A stretch of DNA of 64,000 bases from Adhaeribacter swui (GTDB lineage Bacteria; Bacteroidota; Bacteroidia; Cytophagales; Hymenobacteraceae): NCBI RefSeq assembly GCF_014217805.1, contig NZ_CP055156.1, positions 682,001 to 746,000 of the forward strand, given 5' to 3'. Below, in pieces: positions 34,268 through 43,726 of this stretch (its first letter is position 1; the number at the start of each line of letters is the position of its first letter). Made by a program: the position numbers and the translations under genes. Under the pieces are notes generated by a model. The model was not told the DNA's origin. It saw nothing but the letters and a program-made list of their open reading frames with translations, and did no database searches.

Positions 34268-36697
34268 ATGATTCCATTTTTTACTCTAATTAAAAAAAAT
34301 TACCGCTTGTTCTTGCTGCTGCTTGCTGGCCCGGCAATGGCACAGGCGCCTGTGGATGGATCCTTTTTTGTGCGAGGTACCGTGCTGGATGGGCAGAAAG
34401 CGCCCGTTCCGTTTAGCAGCGTGGGTTTATACCGATCCGCAGATTCTACTCTGGTAACGGGCATGTCGGCGGATGAAGCTGGTAAATTTGCCTTGACTGC
34501 TAAATCTGGGAATTATTATTTAAAAATCAGTATGGTTTCTTACCGCGAGCGGCTGGTGCCGAACGTGCGAGTGGTAGCGCAAGATGTAGACTTGGGTGCT
34601 TTAACCATTAAAACCAGCGCCGAAATGCTGCAAGAAGTAGTGGTACAAGGCGAGCGCAGCCAGATGGAGTTAGCCTTGGATAAAAAAGTATTTAACGTAG
34701 GCAAAGATTTAGCTAACCAGGGTGGTACGGCCGCTGATATTTTAAACAACGTACCCTCGGTAGCAGTAGACGGCGATGGCAACGTAAGTTTACGAGGCAG
34801 TGGCAGCGTCCGGATTTTGATTGATGGCAAACCGTCGGGATTGGTAAGTTTTAAAGGTGGGAGCGGTTTGCAACAGCTTCAAGGCAGCAGCATCGAACGC
34901 GTGGAAGTAATCACCAATCCCTCGGCCCGCTACGAAGCCGAAGGCATGGGCGGTATTATTAACATTGTACTGAAGAAAGAACGGCAAGAAGGCATTAACG
35001 GCTCTTTTGATCTAATAACCGGTAACCCTGATAATTTCGGGCTGGGTGCCAATGTGAACTACCGGCGCAAAAATTTAAATTTTTTCGTGAATTATACGGC
35101 CTCTTACCGCAACGCACCTGGCCGCAGTTCTTTGTACCAAGAGGTGTACCGCAACGATTCTACTTTTATTACCCGCCAGCGTTCCGAAAGTAAATTAAAA
35201 GGCTTAAACAACAGCGCCCGGGCAGGGCTGGATTATTTCTTTGATCCGAAGAATGTTTTAACAGCCGCTTATACCTACCGCCTCAGCAAAGGCAAACGTT
35301 ATTCAGACATTAAATACCTGGATTATCTGTCGAATACCAACAATCTACAAAGCATTACCAACCGGACCCAAGACGAAACCGAAACCGAACCAAACTCGGA
35401 ATATGCTTTGAGTTACAAAAGAAGTTTTACCCGCGAAGGGCACGAACTGAACGTAGACTTACGCTTTCTGGACAACTGGGAGAAATCAGATCAGTATTAC
35501 GGGCAAGAAACTTTAAACCCCGATGGCAACCCATCTACGGTACCTTTTATCCTGCAACGATCGCTCAACGACGAAACCGAAAAGCAGTTATTGGCCCAGA
35601 TTGATTATGTGCAGCCTTTTGGGAAAGACGGAAAGCTGGAAGCCGGCTTGCGCAGCAGTTCCCGCGACATGACCAACAACTTTTCGGTAACCGAACAAAT
35701 TGCCGATGGCCCTTGGAACCCACTGGATAGTTTAACCAACAACTTTTTGTACGAAGAAAATATCAATGCGCTGTATGGTATTATGGGGAACAAATCGGGA
35801 AAGTTTACCTACCAGGCTGGTCTCCGGGCCGAGTGGACCGGCGTAACGACTACCCTTAAAAAAACCAACCAGGTAAACGACCGCAGCTACGCGAACCTGT
35901 TCCCGAGCGTGCACCTGACCTACGACTTACCCAAGCAAAATGCCTTGCAATTAAGTTATAGCCGCCGGGTACGCCGCCCGCAGTACAACGATCTAAGCCC
36001 GTTTATGACCTTTAGTGATAACCGTAACTTTTTCAGCGGTAATCCCGATTTGAATCCGGAATTTACCGATGCGTACGAATTAGGGCACGTAAAGTACTTC
36101 GATAAAGGTTCGTTTAGTTCTTCCATCTACTATCGCTATACCATCGATAAAATTCTGCGCATCCGGCGGGTAGATGAGCAAGGCTATTCCACTACCCTGC
36201 CCGAAAACCTGGCGACTGAGGATTCTTACGGGGCCGAGTTTGCTTTGTCGTACACGCCTTTTGATTGGTGGAAAATAGACGGCAGTTTTAACTTTTTCCG
36301 GGCAGTAATTGACGGCAAAAATTTAAGTGAAGATTTTCAAAGCGATACCTATAGCTGGTTCATCCGGAAAACGTCGCGGTTTACGCTCTGGAAAAACACC
36401 GATTTTCAATTACGCGGTAATTACCAGGCGCCACAACAAATGCCTCAAGGCAAACAAAAAGGTTTAGCCGCTTTAGATTTAGCGTTAAGCCGCGATATTT
36501 TAAAAAATAATGGTACCCTTACGCTCAACGTAATTGATGTTTTTAACTCGCGTCGGTTCCGGTCTACTTTTGCGGGGGATAACTTTTATACCGAAAGCAA
36601 TTCGCAGGGCCGTTTACGGCAAGTTAATCTAACCCTGAACTATCGTTTGCGCCAAGCCAAGAAAGTAACCAAAGGACCTTTAGATAGCGAAAATTAA
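34268..36697 (+). CDS. TonB-dependent outer-membrane receptor (OMP beta-barrel family)
   Basis: 809 residues from the ATG at 34268; a TTG at 34244 would add eight residues before a standard signal peptide (cleavage near GPAMAQA). A carboxypeptidase-regulatory-like domain (about 25-110, ending in LQEVVVQGERS) is followed by a TonB plug (DILNNVPSVAVDGDGNVSLRGSGSVRILIDGKPS) and a large beta-barrel of the OMP_b-brl_3 type common in Bacteroidota. It is an importer or a receptor-like barrel whose ligand is unknown. No SusD-type partner follows, so it is not a standard polysaccharide locus. Closed by a long nested hairpin. Confidence 0.88.
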   Translation: MIPFFTLIKKNYRLFLLLLAGPAMAQAPVDGSFFVRGTVLDGQKAPVPFSSVGLYRSADSTLVTGMSADEAGKFALTAKSGNYYLKISMVSYRERLVPNVRVVAQDVDLGALTIKTSAEMLQEVVVQGERSQMELALDKKVFNVGKDLANQGGTAADILNNVPSVAVDGDGNVSLRGSGSVRILIDGKPSGLVSFKGGSGLQQLQGSSIERVEVITNPSARYEAEGMGGIINIVLKKERQEGINGSFDLITGNPDNFGLGANVNYRRKNLNFFVNYTASYRNAPGRSSLYQEVYRNDSTFITRQRSESKLKGLNNSARAGLDYFFDPKNVLTAAYTYRLSKGKRYSDIKYLDYLSNTNNLQSITNRTQDETETEPNSEYALSYKRSFTREGHELNVDLRFLDNWEKSDQYYGQETLNPDGNPSTVPFILQRSLNDETEKQLLAQIDYVQPFGKDGKLEAGLRSSSRDMTNNFSVTEQIADGPWNPLDSLTNNFLYEENINALYGIMGNKSGKFTYQAGLRAEWTGVTTTLKKTNQVNDRSYANLFPSVHLTYDLPKQNALQLSYSRRVRRPQYNDLSPFMTFSDNRNFFSGNPDLNPEFTDAYELGHVKYFDKGSFSSSIYYRYTIDKILRIRRVDEQGYSTTLPENLATEDSYGAEFALSYTPFDWWKIDGSFNFFRAVIDGKNLSEDFQSDTYSWFIRKTSRFTLWKNTDFQLRGNYQAPQQMPQGKQKGLAALDLALSRDILKNNGTLTLNVIDVFNSRRFRSTFAGDNFYTESNSQGRLRQVNLTLNYRLRQAKKVTKGPLDSEN

Positions 36698-36718
36698 ATT
36701 TTTTAAATTTTTACTTTT

Positions 36719-36780
36719 TTAAAGTGCAAAATTAACCCGGCAGATTTTAAACATCTACCGGGTTTATTTTTGCACTTTAA
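36719..36780. terminator. Long nested bidirectional terminator
   Basis: Outer arms TTAAAGTGCAAAA and TTTTGCACTTTAA enclose inner arms ACCCGGcAGAT and ATCTaCCGGGT. It lies between the convergent TonB receptor and esterase genes. The double stem is longer than usual for this window. Confidence 0.8.
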
Positions 36781-36796
36781 CGCCAGTATCATAAAA

Positions 36797-37432
36797 CTAC
36801 TTAGATTGATTACTATGCAAAATAGCTTTTGCTAATTCCATTTCTTCCGGCAAAATCGTATGCGGCCGCCGCGGATAAATTTTAGAAGTTATCAGCGCCC
36901 CTTTTTCTTCAATAATTTTTATCGTTTCGTTTACGCGGCTCACGGGTACGTGCGGGTCGGGGTCGCCGGTGGTTATTAATACCGGGGTACCGGCAAAATC
37001 GCCGGCATAGCGGCTGGTATTTACCTGTTGCCCGATTAAGCCGCCCGTAAAAATGAGTAATCCGCCGTAGCGTTGCGCATGGCGCGTGGCAAATTCGGCG
37101 GTTAGGCAAGCTCCCTGCGAAAAACCCAGCAAATACACGTTTTCACTGCTTACCCCCTGGTTTACAATACTAGTCAGCAGTTCTTGTAATATTTCTAAAG
37201 CCGAATCTAAAGCGGGTTGATTTTGCTCCTCCGGGGCCATAAAGCTGTACGGGTACCAACTGTTGTTCGTAGCCTGTGGCGCAAAAAGCGAAAACGCATC
37301 TACTTCCAGGTAATCTTTTAAAGATAAGATGCTTTCGGCCGAAGCCCCGCGGCCATGAATAAAAATAATGGCTTTCCCAGTTTCAATTAAAGGTTTACCG
37401 GCACTAACTATTCTTTTTTGGTGGGTATACAT
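36797..37432 (-). CDS. Phospholipase/carboxylesterase family alpha/beta hydrolase
   Basis: 211 residues. The nucleophile elbow GFSQGACLT holds the catalytic Ser. An oxyanion region is at IIFIHGRGASAESIL, the Asp lies in TTGDPDPHVPVSRV, and the final His is in RPHTILPEE. This is the PF02230-type serine esterase, soluble, and usually active on short acyl esters. Substrate unknown. Monocistronic. Confidence 0.9.
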   Translation of the reverse strand: MYTHQKRIVSAGKPLIETGKAIIFIHGRGASAESILSLKDYLEVDAFSLFAPQATNNSWYPYSFMAPEEQNQPALDSALEILQELLTSIVNQGVSSENVYLLGFSQGACLTAEFATRHAQRYGGLLIFTGGLIGQQVNTSRYAGDFAGTPVLITTGDPDPHVPVSRVNETIKIIEEKGALITSKIYPRRPHTILPEEMELAKAILHSNQSK

Positions 37433-37584
37433 ATCTTTAAATTTTTTATAGCTGACCGAAAATAACAGCTTAACTCCAGTATAGATATTTTTTAAATTTT
37501 TACCTAGTCTACACCTTTGTTTTAAACCATCTTTTTGGGCATTACCAATTTTAGTTCCTTATGCATTAAAATAAATTTAAATTT

Positions 37585-37606
37585 TATTTGGATTGATTCT
37601 AAATTA
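37585..37606 (+). promoter_or_regulatory. Iron-type operator and -33 region of the siderophore receptor
   Basis: TATTTGGATTGATTCTAAAT contains a 17-bp imperfect palindrome TTTGGATTGATTCTAAA (37588-37604; six of eight symmetric pairs match). An almost identical site, with the same distance to TTTGCAT, lies at 55275-55296. The -7 region here is TTGCTTTG at 37611-37618. A metal-dependent repressor of the Fur or DtxR type is the likely ligand, by inference from the downstream gene. Confidence 0.6.
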
Positions 37607-37661
37607 CTAGTTGCTTTGCATCAGTTTAGAATTAATCTTAATAAACTCACTGCTATACTCC

Positions 37662-40142
37662 ATGGGTCACGCGTATCTTTCTAAAAAGTCTCTTCGATTA
37701 GGCGCATTTGTTCTTCTTCTTTCTTCTTTTAATTTTTCTCCTGCTGTTGCCCAAGATTTTGCCCTTGCAAGTGAAAACATAGCTACCGGTTCTGTTAAAG
37801 GAATTGTTCGTTCTACGGATGGCAACCCTGTTGGCTTTGTAAACGTGTTTATTAAAGGCACCAACAAAGGAGCTGTTTCGTCCGAAGATGGAAAGTTTCA
37901 CATTAAGAATTTAAAAGAAGGCGAATACACCTTAGTAGCAACTTTTATTGGTTTAGAGGCGCAGGAAATTCGAATTGCCGTTACCACCAACGAGACCAGT
38001 TCCGTGGAGTTTACATTACCTAAAAGCTCGCAGCAATTAAACGAGGTAATGGTAACTGCTACCCGAAGCAAAAACAAAACTCCCGTTACAGTGGGCAAAA
38101 TTGCCATTGCTCCCTTGGACTTACCCCAAAGTGTTACCATTGTAAACAGCCAGGTAATTGCCGACCAGCAAGCTTCTAAGTTAAGTGAAGTAATCCGGAA
38201 CGTAAACGGCGTTAGTTTGGGTACTACCCGCGGCACCACTTCCGAAACGTTCTTTGCCCGGGGTTATAACTTAGGCGCTAACAACATCATGAAAAACGGG
38301 GCCCGCGTAAATACCGGCGCTATTCCGGAAGCCAGCACCCTGGAAAAAGTAGAAGTTCTAAAAGGCAGCGCGGCTTTGCTGTACGGTAACGTAAGCGGCG
38401 GCGCGGTGATAAACATGGTTACCAAACAACCAAAATTTGAATACGGCGGCGAAGTTTCGCTGCGGGCCGGCAGCTATAACCTCTGGAAGCCCATTGCCGA
38501 CGTATACGGCCCGATCTCTAAAAACTTAGCCTTCCGGGTTATTGGTACCTACGAAAGCGCTGAGAGCTATCGCAAGAGCGTAGAATCTAAAAGATTATAC
38601 GTAAATCCTTCTTTACTTTATAAACTAGGCGCTAAAACCGAAATTTTAGTGCAAGGCGACTACTTAAAAGCCGATTTAACTCCGGATTTTGGTATTGGCT
38701 CTTTAGATGGTAGAATTCCTACTTCTATTTCCCGGTCCAGCTATTTTAATACCCCCTGGGCTTATAACGAAATGGAGCAACGTACTACTTCTGTAAATAT
38801 CAACCACAAACTTAGCAACGCCTGGAAACTAAGCGTTATGGGTTCCAATCAAACCTTCGACCGCGATTATTTCTCTACCGAACGTATCCAGGCCAATGCT
38901 AAAGGAGATTGGGGCCGTAAATTAACCCGGTCTAAAACTGCCGAAGATTACTATACCGGCCAAGTTAACTTAACCGGTAGCTTTAACACCGGCGCTATAG
39001 AGCACAAATTATTAGTAGGTACTGATGCTGAAAGATACTTAAATACTTCGAACGCCTTTAACATAGCTTCTTTGGGCAAAGGCGGCGTGTATGACACCAT
39101 CAATCTTTTAAATCCAACTAAATTTGTTGCCCGCACCGATGAACCACTAGCTACCAACACTACCCGCACCGAAGCACCTACTTACCGTTTTGGGGCTTAT
39201 GTTCAGGATTTAATTGAAATTTCAGAAAAATTTAAAGTTTTAGCTGGTTTGCGGTGGTCGTACCAAAAAACAGTGGCCGCTAAAACCTACGACGTAGCTA
39301 CGGATGCCCAAACGCCTAACCCAACAGTCACAGACCGCTACGACCGGGCTTTTTCGCCGCGGGTAGGCCTTGTTTACCAACCAGTTGCTAATACGGCCTT
39401 ATTCGCCAGCTACTCCAACAACTTTACGCCTAATACCGGCCGGGATGTTTTCAATCAAAACCTGGCTCCTTCTATCATCGACCAATACGAGGTGGGTATT
39501 AAGAATGACTTTTTCAACGATAAATTATCAGCGAATTTTACTTTGTACCGCATTATTAATAACAACCTGGCTCAGCAAGCGCAATTTCTGGCCGATGGCG
39601 TTACGGTAAACACCGATACAAATATCAAAGAATTAACTGGTCAAACTACCAGCGATGGGGCTGAACTGGATTTAAGCGGTAATATTACCCAAGGTTTAAA
39701 CTTTTTAGCAGGCTATAGCTACAACTTTATGCGCTATACTAAAACTTCGGGCTTAACTGGTAGCTACATCGAAGGCGAACGGTTGGTAAGTAACCCGGCA
39801 CACACCGCTAATGCCACGTTGTTCTATACCCTTCAGAATACAGCTTTAAAAGGGTTAAAAGTAGGTGTATCCGGGTTTTATACTGGTAAGCGTAATGCTG
39901 GCTGGAACAACACCGTAGGCTACCCCGAAGCTAATGGTTTACCAGCAGGTTACAGCCGCCTGATTCCGGTAGATGGTTTTACTACTTTGGATGTAAGCCT
40001 AGGTTACCAAATCAAGCAGTTCTCTATTTTGGGTAAGATATCCAACATTACCAACGAACTCAACTATTATGTACACGAGAACTACAGCGTGAATCCGATA
40101 CCACCACGCCAGTTTGTAACAACTGTATCGTTCCGGTTTTAA
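37662..40142 (+). CDS. TonB-dependent siderophore receptor
   Basis: 826 residues from the ATG at 37662; the frame upstream to 37611 overlaps the promoter. A signal peptide ends at SPAVAQ. A carboxypeptidase-regulatory-like domain (about 40-125) precedes the TonB-box region (LNEVMVTATRSKNK) and the plug (PLDLPQSVTIVNSQVI, ARGYNLGANNIMKNG, EKVEVLKGSAALLYGNVSGGAVINMVTK). These plug words are the signature of the FhuA/FpvA siderophore group. A barrel follows, ending in FVTTVSFRF with terminal Phe. It imports ferric siderophore. The PepSY-TM protein gene follows after a terminator, and an iron-type operator sits upstream. Confidence 0.92.
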   Translation: MGHAYLSKKSLRLGAFVLLLSSFNFSPAVAQDFALASENIATGSVKGIVRSTDGNPVGFVNVFIKGTNKGAVSSEDGKFHIKNLKEGEYTLVATFIGLEAQEIRIAVTTNETSSVEFTLPKSSQQLNEVMVTATRSKNKTPVTVGKIAIAPLDLPQSVTIVNSQVIADQQASKLSEVIRNVNGVSLGTTRGTTSETFFARGYNLGANNIMKNGARVNTGAIPEASTLEKVEVLKGSAALLYGNVSGGAVINMVTKQPKFEYGGEVSLRAGSYNLWKPIADVYGPISKNLAFRVIGTYESAESYRKSVESKRLYVNPSLLYKLGAKTEILVQGDYLKADLTPDFGIGSLDGRIPTSISRSSYFNTPWAYNEMEQRTTSVNINHKLSNAWKLSVMGSNQTFDRDYFSTERIQANAKGDWGRKLTRSKTAEDYYTGQVNLTGSFNTGAIEHKLLVGTDAERYLNTSNAFNIASLGKGGVYDTINLLNPTKFVARTDEPLATNTTRTEAPTYRFGAYVQDLIEISEKFKVLAGLRWSYQKTVAAKTYDVATDAQTPNPTVTDRYDRAFSPRVGLVYQPVANTALFASYSNNFTPNTGRDVFNQNLAPSIIDQYEVGIKNDFFNDKLSANFTLYRIINNNLAQQAQFLADGVTVNTDTNIKELTGQTTSDGAELDLSGNITQGLNFLAGYSYNFMRYTKTSGLTGSYIEGERLVSNPAHTANATLFYTLQNTALKGLKVGVSGFYTGKRNAGWNNTVGYPEANGLPAGYSRLIPVDGFTTLDVSLGYQIKQFSILGKISNITNELNYYVHENYSVNPIPPRQFVTTVSFRF

Positions 40143-40161
40143 TTAAATTTTAAAAATTTTA

Positions 40162-40201
40162 AAACAGCCAAGCCTACTAGTGTTAGTAGGCTTGGCTGTT
40201 T
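40162..40201 (+). terminator. Strong hairpin between receptor and PepSY-TM gene
   Basis: 18-bp perfect arms AAACAGCCAAGCCTACTA and the complement flank a 4-base loop, followed by only a weak T stretch. It may attenuate and not abolish read-through into the PepSY-TM gene 27 bases away. Confidence 0.7.
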
Positions 40202-40228
40202 CGCTGACATTATAACAAACTTAAACAA

Positions 40229-41494
40229 ATGAAAAACTTCTTTCGGTCTATCCACTTATACCTGAGCCTGGCCTGCGGACTGGTTATTGGCTTAGTTTGC
40301 TTTACGGGAGCAGCTATGGTTTTTGAGAAAGAAATGATGCAAGCCATTTACCCGGACCGTTATAAAGTAACTCCCGGCACCCAGCGCGTACCCCTCGAAC
40401 AATTACTGGCCAATTTTAACCAGGCAAAACCGGGTGTAAAAGTAGCCGGCGTAAAAGTTTACAGCGACCCTGCCCGTACCGTAGAACTAAGCTACTCCGA
40501 TGAAAAACCCGGCAACAAAGAAGCGGGTAAAGGGGAACACAAAGGCCGGGAAAACAAAGAGCAAAAAGCGAAAGCAGCAGGCAAAGAAGGTAATGAAAAA
40601 GCCGGTAAAGGTGAAAAGGGCGGTCATGGTAAAGGTGGTAAAGGCGGTGGCGGTCGGCCCGGCAATGTGGCTTTCATGAACCCCTACACCGGAGAGTTAA
40701 TTGCTACCTCTACGCAAAAAAATGCTTTTTTCCGGAATATGTTTGAGTTGCACCGTTGGCTGTTAGTACAAGAACCCGGTAAACTGATTGTGGGCGTAAG
40801 CACCGTGGTGTTTTTGTTTATTTTAATTACCGGTATTATTTTGTGGTGGCCCAAAAACAAAAAAATTCTGAAGCAACGCCTCACCTTAAAGTGGAACGCC
40901 GGCTGGAAACGCATCAACCACGATTGGCACATTGTTATTGGTTTTTATACCGCTATCTTTTTATTTGTATTTGCTTTTACTGGTTTGGCCTGGTCGTTTG
41001 AGTGGTTTAATGATGGTATTTATACGCTCACTAACTCTACTAAAGAACAACCCGACCCCCCCATTTCGCAGGTACAGGAAGGAGCCAAAACCATTTCGTT
41101 TGATCAGGCTTTTGTCACTGCCCAGCAACAAATACCTAATGCCGAGTTTTACCAGTTGAGCAGTCCGCGCGAAGCAGAAGCTGCCTTTACAGTTATGGTG
41201 ATGCCGGCCGATGCGGCCCACGAGCGCGCCACCAGTCAGTTGTTTTTGGATCAGTACTCCGGTAACAAACTAGGGCAGGTAGCATTTGAGGATAAAAACT
41301 TAGGACAACGAGTGCGAAGCACTTTTTACCCGGTACACGTGGGTTCCATTGCCGGTTTACCCGGCCGCATCATTGCTTTTATTTCCTGCTTAGCGGGCTT
41401 TACCTTCCCAATTACGGGGGTTATATTATGGATTAACCGGCTACGGAAAGAAAAGAAGAAAACTAAAAAGAAAGCCTTAGCCCAAGCGAGATAA
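40229..41494 (+). CDS. PepSY-TM protein, probable siderophore-iron reductase
   Basis: 421 residues. The first membrane helix is at about 12-32. A periplasmic PepSY region is split by a Lys/Gly/Glu-rich insertion at 91-145 (GKGEHKGREN, GGHGKGGKGGGG). Then come a helix at about 188-210 with the conserved FELHRWL, another at about 240-260 (HDWHIVIGFYTAIF) and a C-terminal one at about 385-408. Conserved His residues in the helices fit haem-linked electron transfer. PepSY-TM proteins beside siderophore receptors, such as FoxB-like proteins, release iron by reduction in the inner membrane. The insertion is unusual and may bind anions or metal. The function is inferred from family and context. Confidence 0.82.
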   Translation: MKNFFRSIHLYLSLACGLVIGLVCFTGAAMVFEKEMMQAIYPDRYKVTPGTQRVPLEQLLANFNQAKPGVKVAGVKVYSDPARTVELSYSDEKPGNKEAGKGEHKGRENKEQKAKAAGKEGNEKAGKGEKGGHGKGGKGGGGRPGNVAFMNPYTGELIATSTQKNAFFRNMFELHRWLLVQEPGKLIVGVSTVVFLFILITGIILWWPKNKKILKQRLTLKWNAGWKRINHDWHIVIGFYTAIFLFVFAFTGLAWSFEWFNDGIYTLTNSTKEQPDPPISQVQEGAKTISFDQAFVTAQQQIPNAEFYQLSSPREAEAAFTVMVMPADAAHERATSQLFLDQYSGNKLGQVAFEDKNLGQRVRSTFYPVHVGSIAGLPGRIIAFISCLAGFTFPITGVILWINRLRKEKKKTKKKALAQAR

Positions 41495-41514
41495 TAGTTC
41501 GTTTTAACATAAAC

Positions 41515-41550
41515 AAAAAATCCAGCTAGTGTAAACCGGCTGGATTTTTT
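41515..41550 (+). terminator. Terminator after PepSY-TM gene
   Basis: Arms AAAAAATCCAGC and GGCTGGATTTTTT with an 11-base loop and a T run. Confidence 0.85.
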
Positions 41551-41687
41551 GTTTAATTGGATCGATAAGCAATTCCGAAAAATTTAAAAATTTACTTCCC
41601 AAATTGTTGCTAGTAGCTGCTTACCAATAAGAAGCTGTATAGCCTTTATAAAACTAGAGGCAACTAAAACTAGAGCCAACCTTCGCC

Positions 41688-41711
41688 TTTGGGGGTGTCT
41701 CCACCACCAAA
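41688..41711. repeat. Isolated imperfect hairpin
   Basis: TTTGGgGGTG-TCTC-CACCaCCAAA, ten pairs with one mismatch, in the 333-base gap before anmK. It could be a dispersed repeat remnant. Nothing else is recognised in 41551-41827. Confidence 0.4.
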
Positions 41712-41827
41712 ACGGGATAGCTCCACAAAATACTACTCGCTTTCAGTTAGTACCTTTAATTTCTAAATTTTTGAATGCGAAACAGATTCTAAAAACACCC
41801 TTAACAAAAGCAAAAAATTAAAAAATA

Positions 41828-42922
41828 TTACACTTTAGGATTTCGGCTGCCCCAGTAAATAGCCCCTCCTATGTTGTCGTGCGGCGCTCCGGTTACGCTG
41901 CTTAAACAGTTTGGTTCCTGGCGCCACCGAAGTACTCCCAAAAAAGCAAAAATTAAAGCCTCCTTAAAACTTACCAATTCTGGATCCGGCACTACCACCG
42001 TAAAATCCGGGCCTAATGCTTTTTGAATCAGCTCGATTAAATAAATGTTAAATGCGCCCCCACCCGTAGCTAAAACCCGGCGCGAACCAGTTTCGGGTAA
42101 AACCTTTTTAATACTAGCGGCAACATGATAGGCAATGTGGTGGGTGGCCGTTTGTAACTTATCTGGTACAGAACAATCCGCGGCCAGTAAATAATGTAAC
42201 GTGTTTGCGTCTACCCATTCTTTACCCAACGATTTGGGATAAGGCGCCTTAAAATAAGCCGAACTATTTAACTGGTTTAACAAAGCGGTTTGTACTTTTC
42301 CCTGGCGGGCTAAGCGGCCATCTTCATCAAAAGGTAAGTTAATCTGGCTGGCCAAGGCGTTTAATAACATGTTACAGGCACCCGTATCAAAGGCAATGCG
42401 CCCCGTGGCACCAGGTACCGATATGTTGGCAATCCCGCCTAGGTTTAAGCAACAATCATAATCGCTAAACAGGAGCTGGTCGCCAATAGGAACCAGGGGC
42501 GCTCCTTGCCCCCCCAAGGCAATATCGAGCGTCCGGAAATCGCAGACTACGGGTAGTTGGGCAGCGGCCGCCAGGTAAGCGCCATGCCCTAATTGATGCG
42601 TAATGTGCTGATCGGGTTGATGAAAAATGGTATGCCCATGCGAGGCAATAAAGTCGGGGGTTAACCCGTTTTTAGTAACGAACTCCCTTACTGCGTGCCC
42701 CAAATACGTTCCGTACTGGTGATCAGCCAAAATAAATTTTTCGGCAGAAACGTCCATCAGAGCATTTAAACGCTGTTTCCAAAAAAAAGTATATGGTAAA
42801 GTAGCAGTATAATATATTTTATATATCCAATTTTGATTTTTTTTCGTAAATATGCAGTATGCTAAGTCGACTCCATCCAGAGAGGTGCCCGACATGAGCC
42901 CAATAACATGGTAAGTATTCAT
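41828..42922 (-). CDS. anmK: Anhydro-N-acetylmuramic acid kinase
   Basis: 364 residues, typical. The phosphate-binding start is VIGLMSGTSLDGVDLAYC (about 6-23). The catalytic Asp region is VVCDFRTLDIALGGQGAPLVPIGD, and further ATP-domain motifs are LNLGGIANIS, FDTGACNMLL and LATGGGAFN. It phosphorylates and opens 1,6-anhydro-MurNAc in peptidoglycan recycling, giving MurNAc-6-phosphate. Divergent from an ArsR-type regulator gene with a 125-base shared upstream region. Confidence 0.95.
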   Translation of the reverse strand: MNTYHVIGLMSGTSLDGVDLAYCIFTKKNQNWIYKIYYTATLPYTFFWKQRLNALMDVSAEKFILADHQYGTYLGHAVREFVTKNGLTPDFIASHGHTIFHQPDQHITHQLGHGAYLAAAAQLPVVCDFRTLDIALGGQGAPLVPIGDQLLFSDYDCCLNLGGIANISVPGATGRIAFDTGACNMLLNALASQINLPFDEDGRLARQGKVQTALLNQLNSSAYFKAPYPKSLGKEWVDANTLHYLLAADCSVPDKLQTATHHIAYHVAASIKKVLPETGSRRVLATGGGAFNIYLIELIQKALGPDFTVVVPDPELVSFKEALIFAFLGVLRWRQEPNCLSSVTGAPHDNIGGAIYWGSRNPKV

Positions 42923-43047
42923 ACGTTAAAGGTAGCCTTTTTTTGTAAATACGAAACGTATTATGGCGCTCGTGTTCATTGCACTTGAATCCCATTGATG
43001 TGTAAAATTGTGTGTTGTATGTAGGAACTTGTTTTAATTTTTTAATC

Positions 43048-43362
43048 ATGAGTATGAGAAATTTATTGTCGAGAGTGGAGTCTAAAAAAATAGACAAAGC
43101 CGCCTCGATGCTCAAGGTGTTAGCTCATCCGAAGCGCCTTGCGATAGTTGATCTTTTAGGGAAAGAGGAGAAAATGACGGTTACGGAAATTTATAAATAT
43201 TTAGATTTACCGCAGGCCATTGCTTCTCAGCACTTAATTACTTTAAAAGATAAAGGCGTTTTGTCTTCGTTTAAAGTAGGCACTAAAATCTATTACTCGC
43301 TGTCTATTCCGAAGCTGATTGATGTTATTGATTGCCTGGAAGAATGCTGCACCGATATTTAG
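43048..43362 (+). CDS. ArsR-type winged-helix transcriptional regulator
   Basis: 104 residues from the ATG at 43048; a GTG at 43012 would add twelve residues unlike the family. The winged helix includes AASMLKVLAHPKRLAIVDLL, the recognition region EIYKYLDLPQAIASQHLITLKDKGVL and the wing SSFKVGTKIYYSL. The usual metal-binding ELCVCD motif of ArsR/SmtB is not seen. A CC pair at the C-terminus (EECCTDI) could be a redox or metal site. Regulatory target unknown; the divergent anmK promoter is a candidate. Confidence 0.88.
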   Translation: MSMRNLLSRVESKKIDKAASMLKVLAHPKRLAIVDLLGKEEKMTVTEIYKYLDLPQAIASQHLITLKDKGVLSSFKVGTKIYYSLSIPKLIDVIDCLEECCTDI

Positions 43363-43382
43363 TTAAACTACTAGCTTAAAAT

Positions 43383-43412
43383 AAAAAAGGATTGCGTAAT
43401 GCAATCCTTTTT
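43383..43412. terminator. Terminator after the ArsR-type gene
   Basis: Arms AAAAAAGGATTGC and GCAATCCTTTTTT with a short loop and T tail; serves the convergent DUF2752 gene as well. Confidence 0.85.
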
Positions 43413-43436
43413 TATTTTATTCAAATCGGTTTTTAC

Positions 43437-43715
43437 TTACCGGACCCGGGCTACTTCTTTAAAAAAAGATTGCCCCCATAAATAAGCCAGTAACGGAAAA
43501 ACAATAAACGATAATTTATTATAGCTAAACGCGGCGCTAAAATCAAAATGAATGAGGTGCATAATGGCCCGGGCCATACCACAACCATAACACGCCTTAT
43601 TTAACAATAGCTTGCTTAAACAAAGCGATGTACCGGTATCAAACTGGTCGGCAGGCAAAAGCAACAAGACAACCGGCACCACTATATAACCCGCGATTTT
43701 AACGTACCTTAACAT
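43437..43715 (-). CDS. DUF2752 small membrane protein
   Basis: 92 residues with two to three hydrophobic segments. The family signature is CYGCGMARAIMHLIHFDFSAAFSYN, with a conserved Cys pair and His, in the middle of the protein. DUF2752 proteins are inner-membrane proteins of unknown role, common in Bacteroidota, often next to TM2-domain genes as here (11-base gap, same strand). Confidence 0.85.
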   Translation of the reverse strand: MLRYVKIAGYIVVPVVLLLLPADQFDTGTSLCLSKLLLNKACYGCGMARAIMHLIHFDFSAAFSYNKLSFIVFPLLAYLWGQSFFKEVARVR

Positions 43716-43726
43716 TCTAGATAAAA

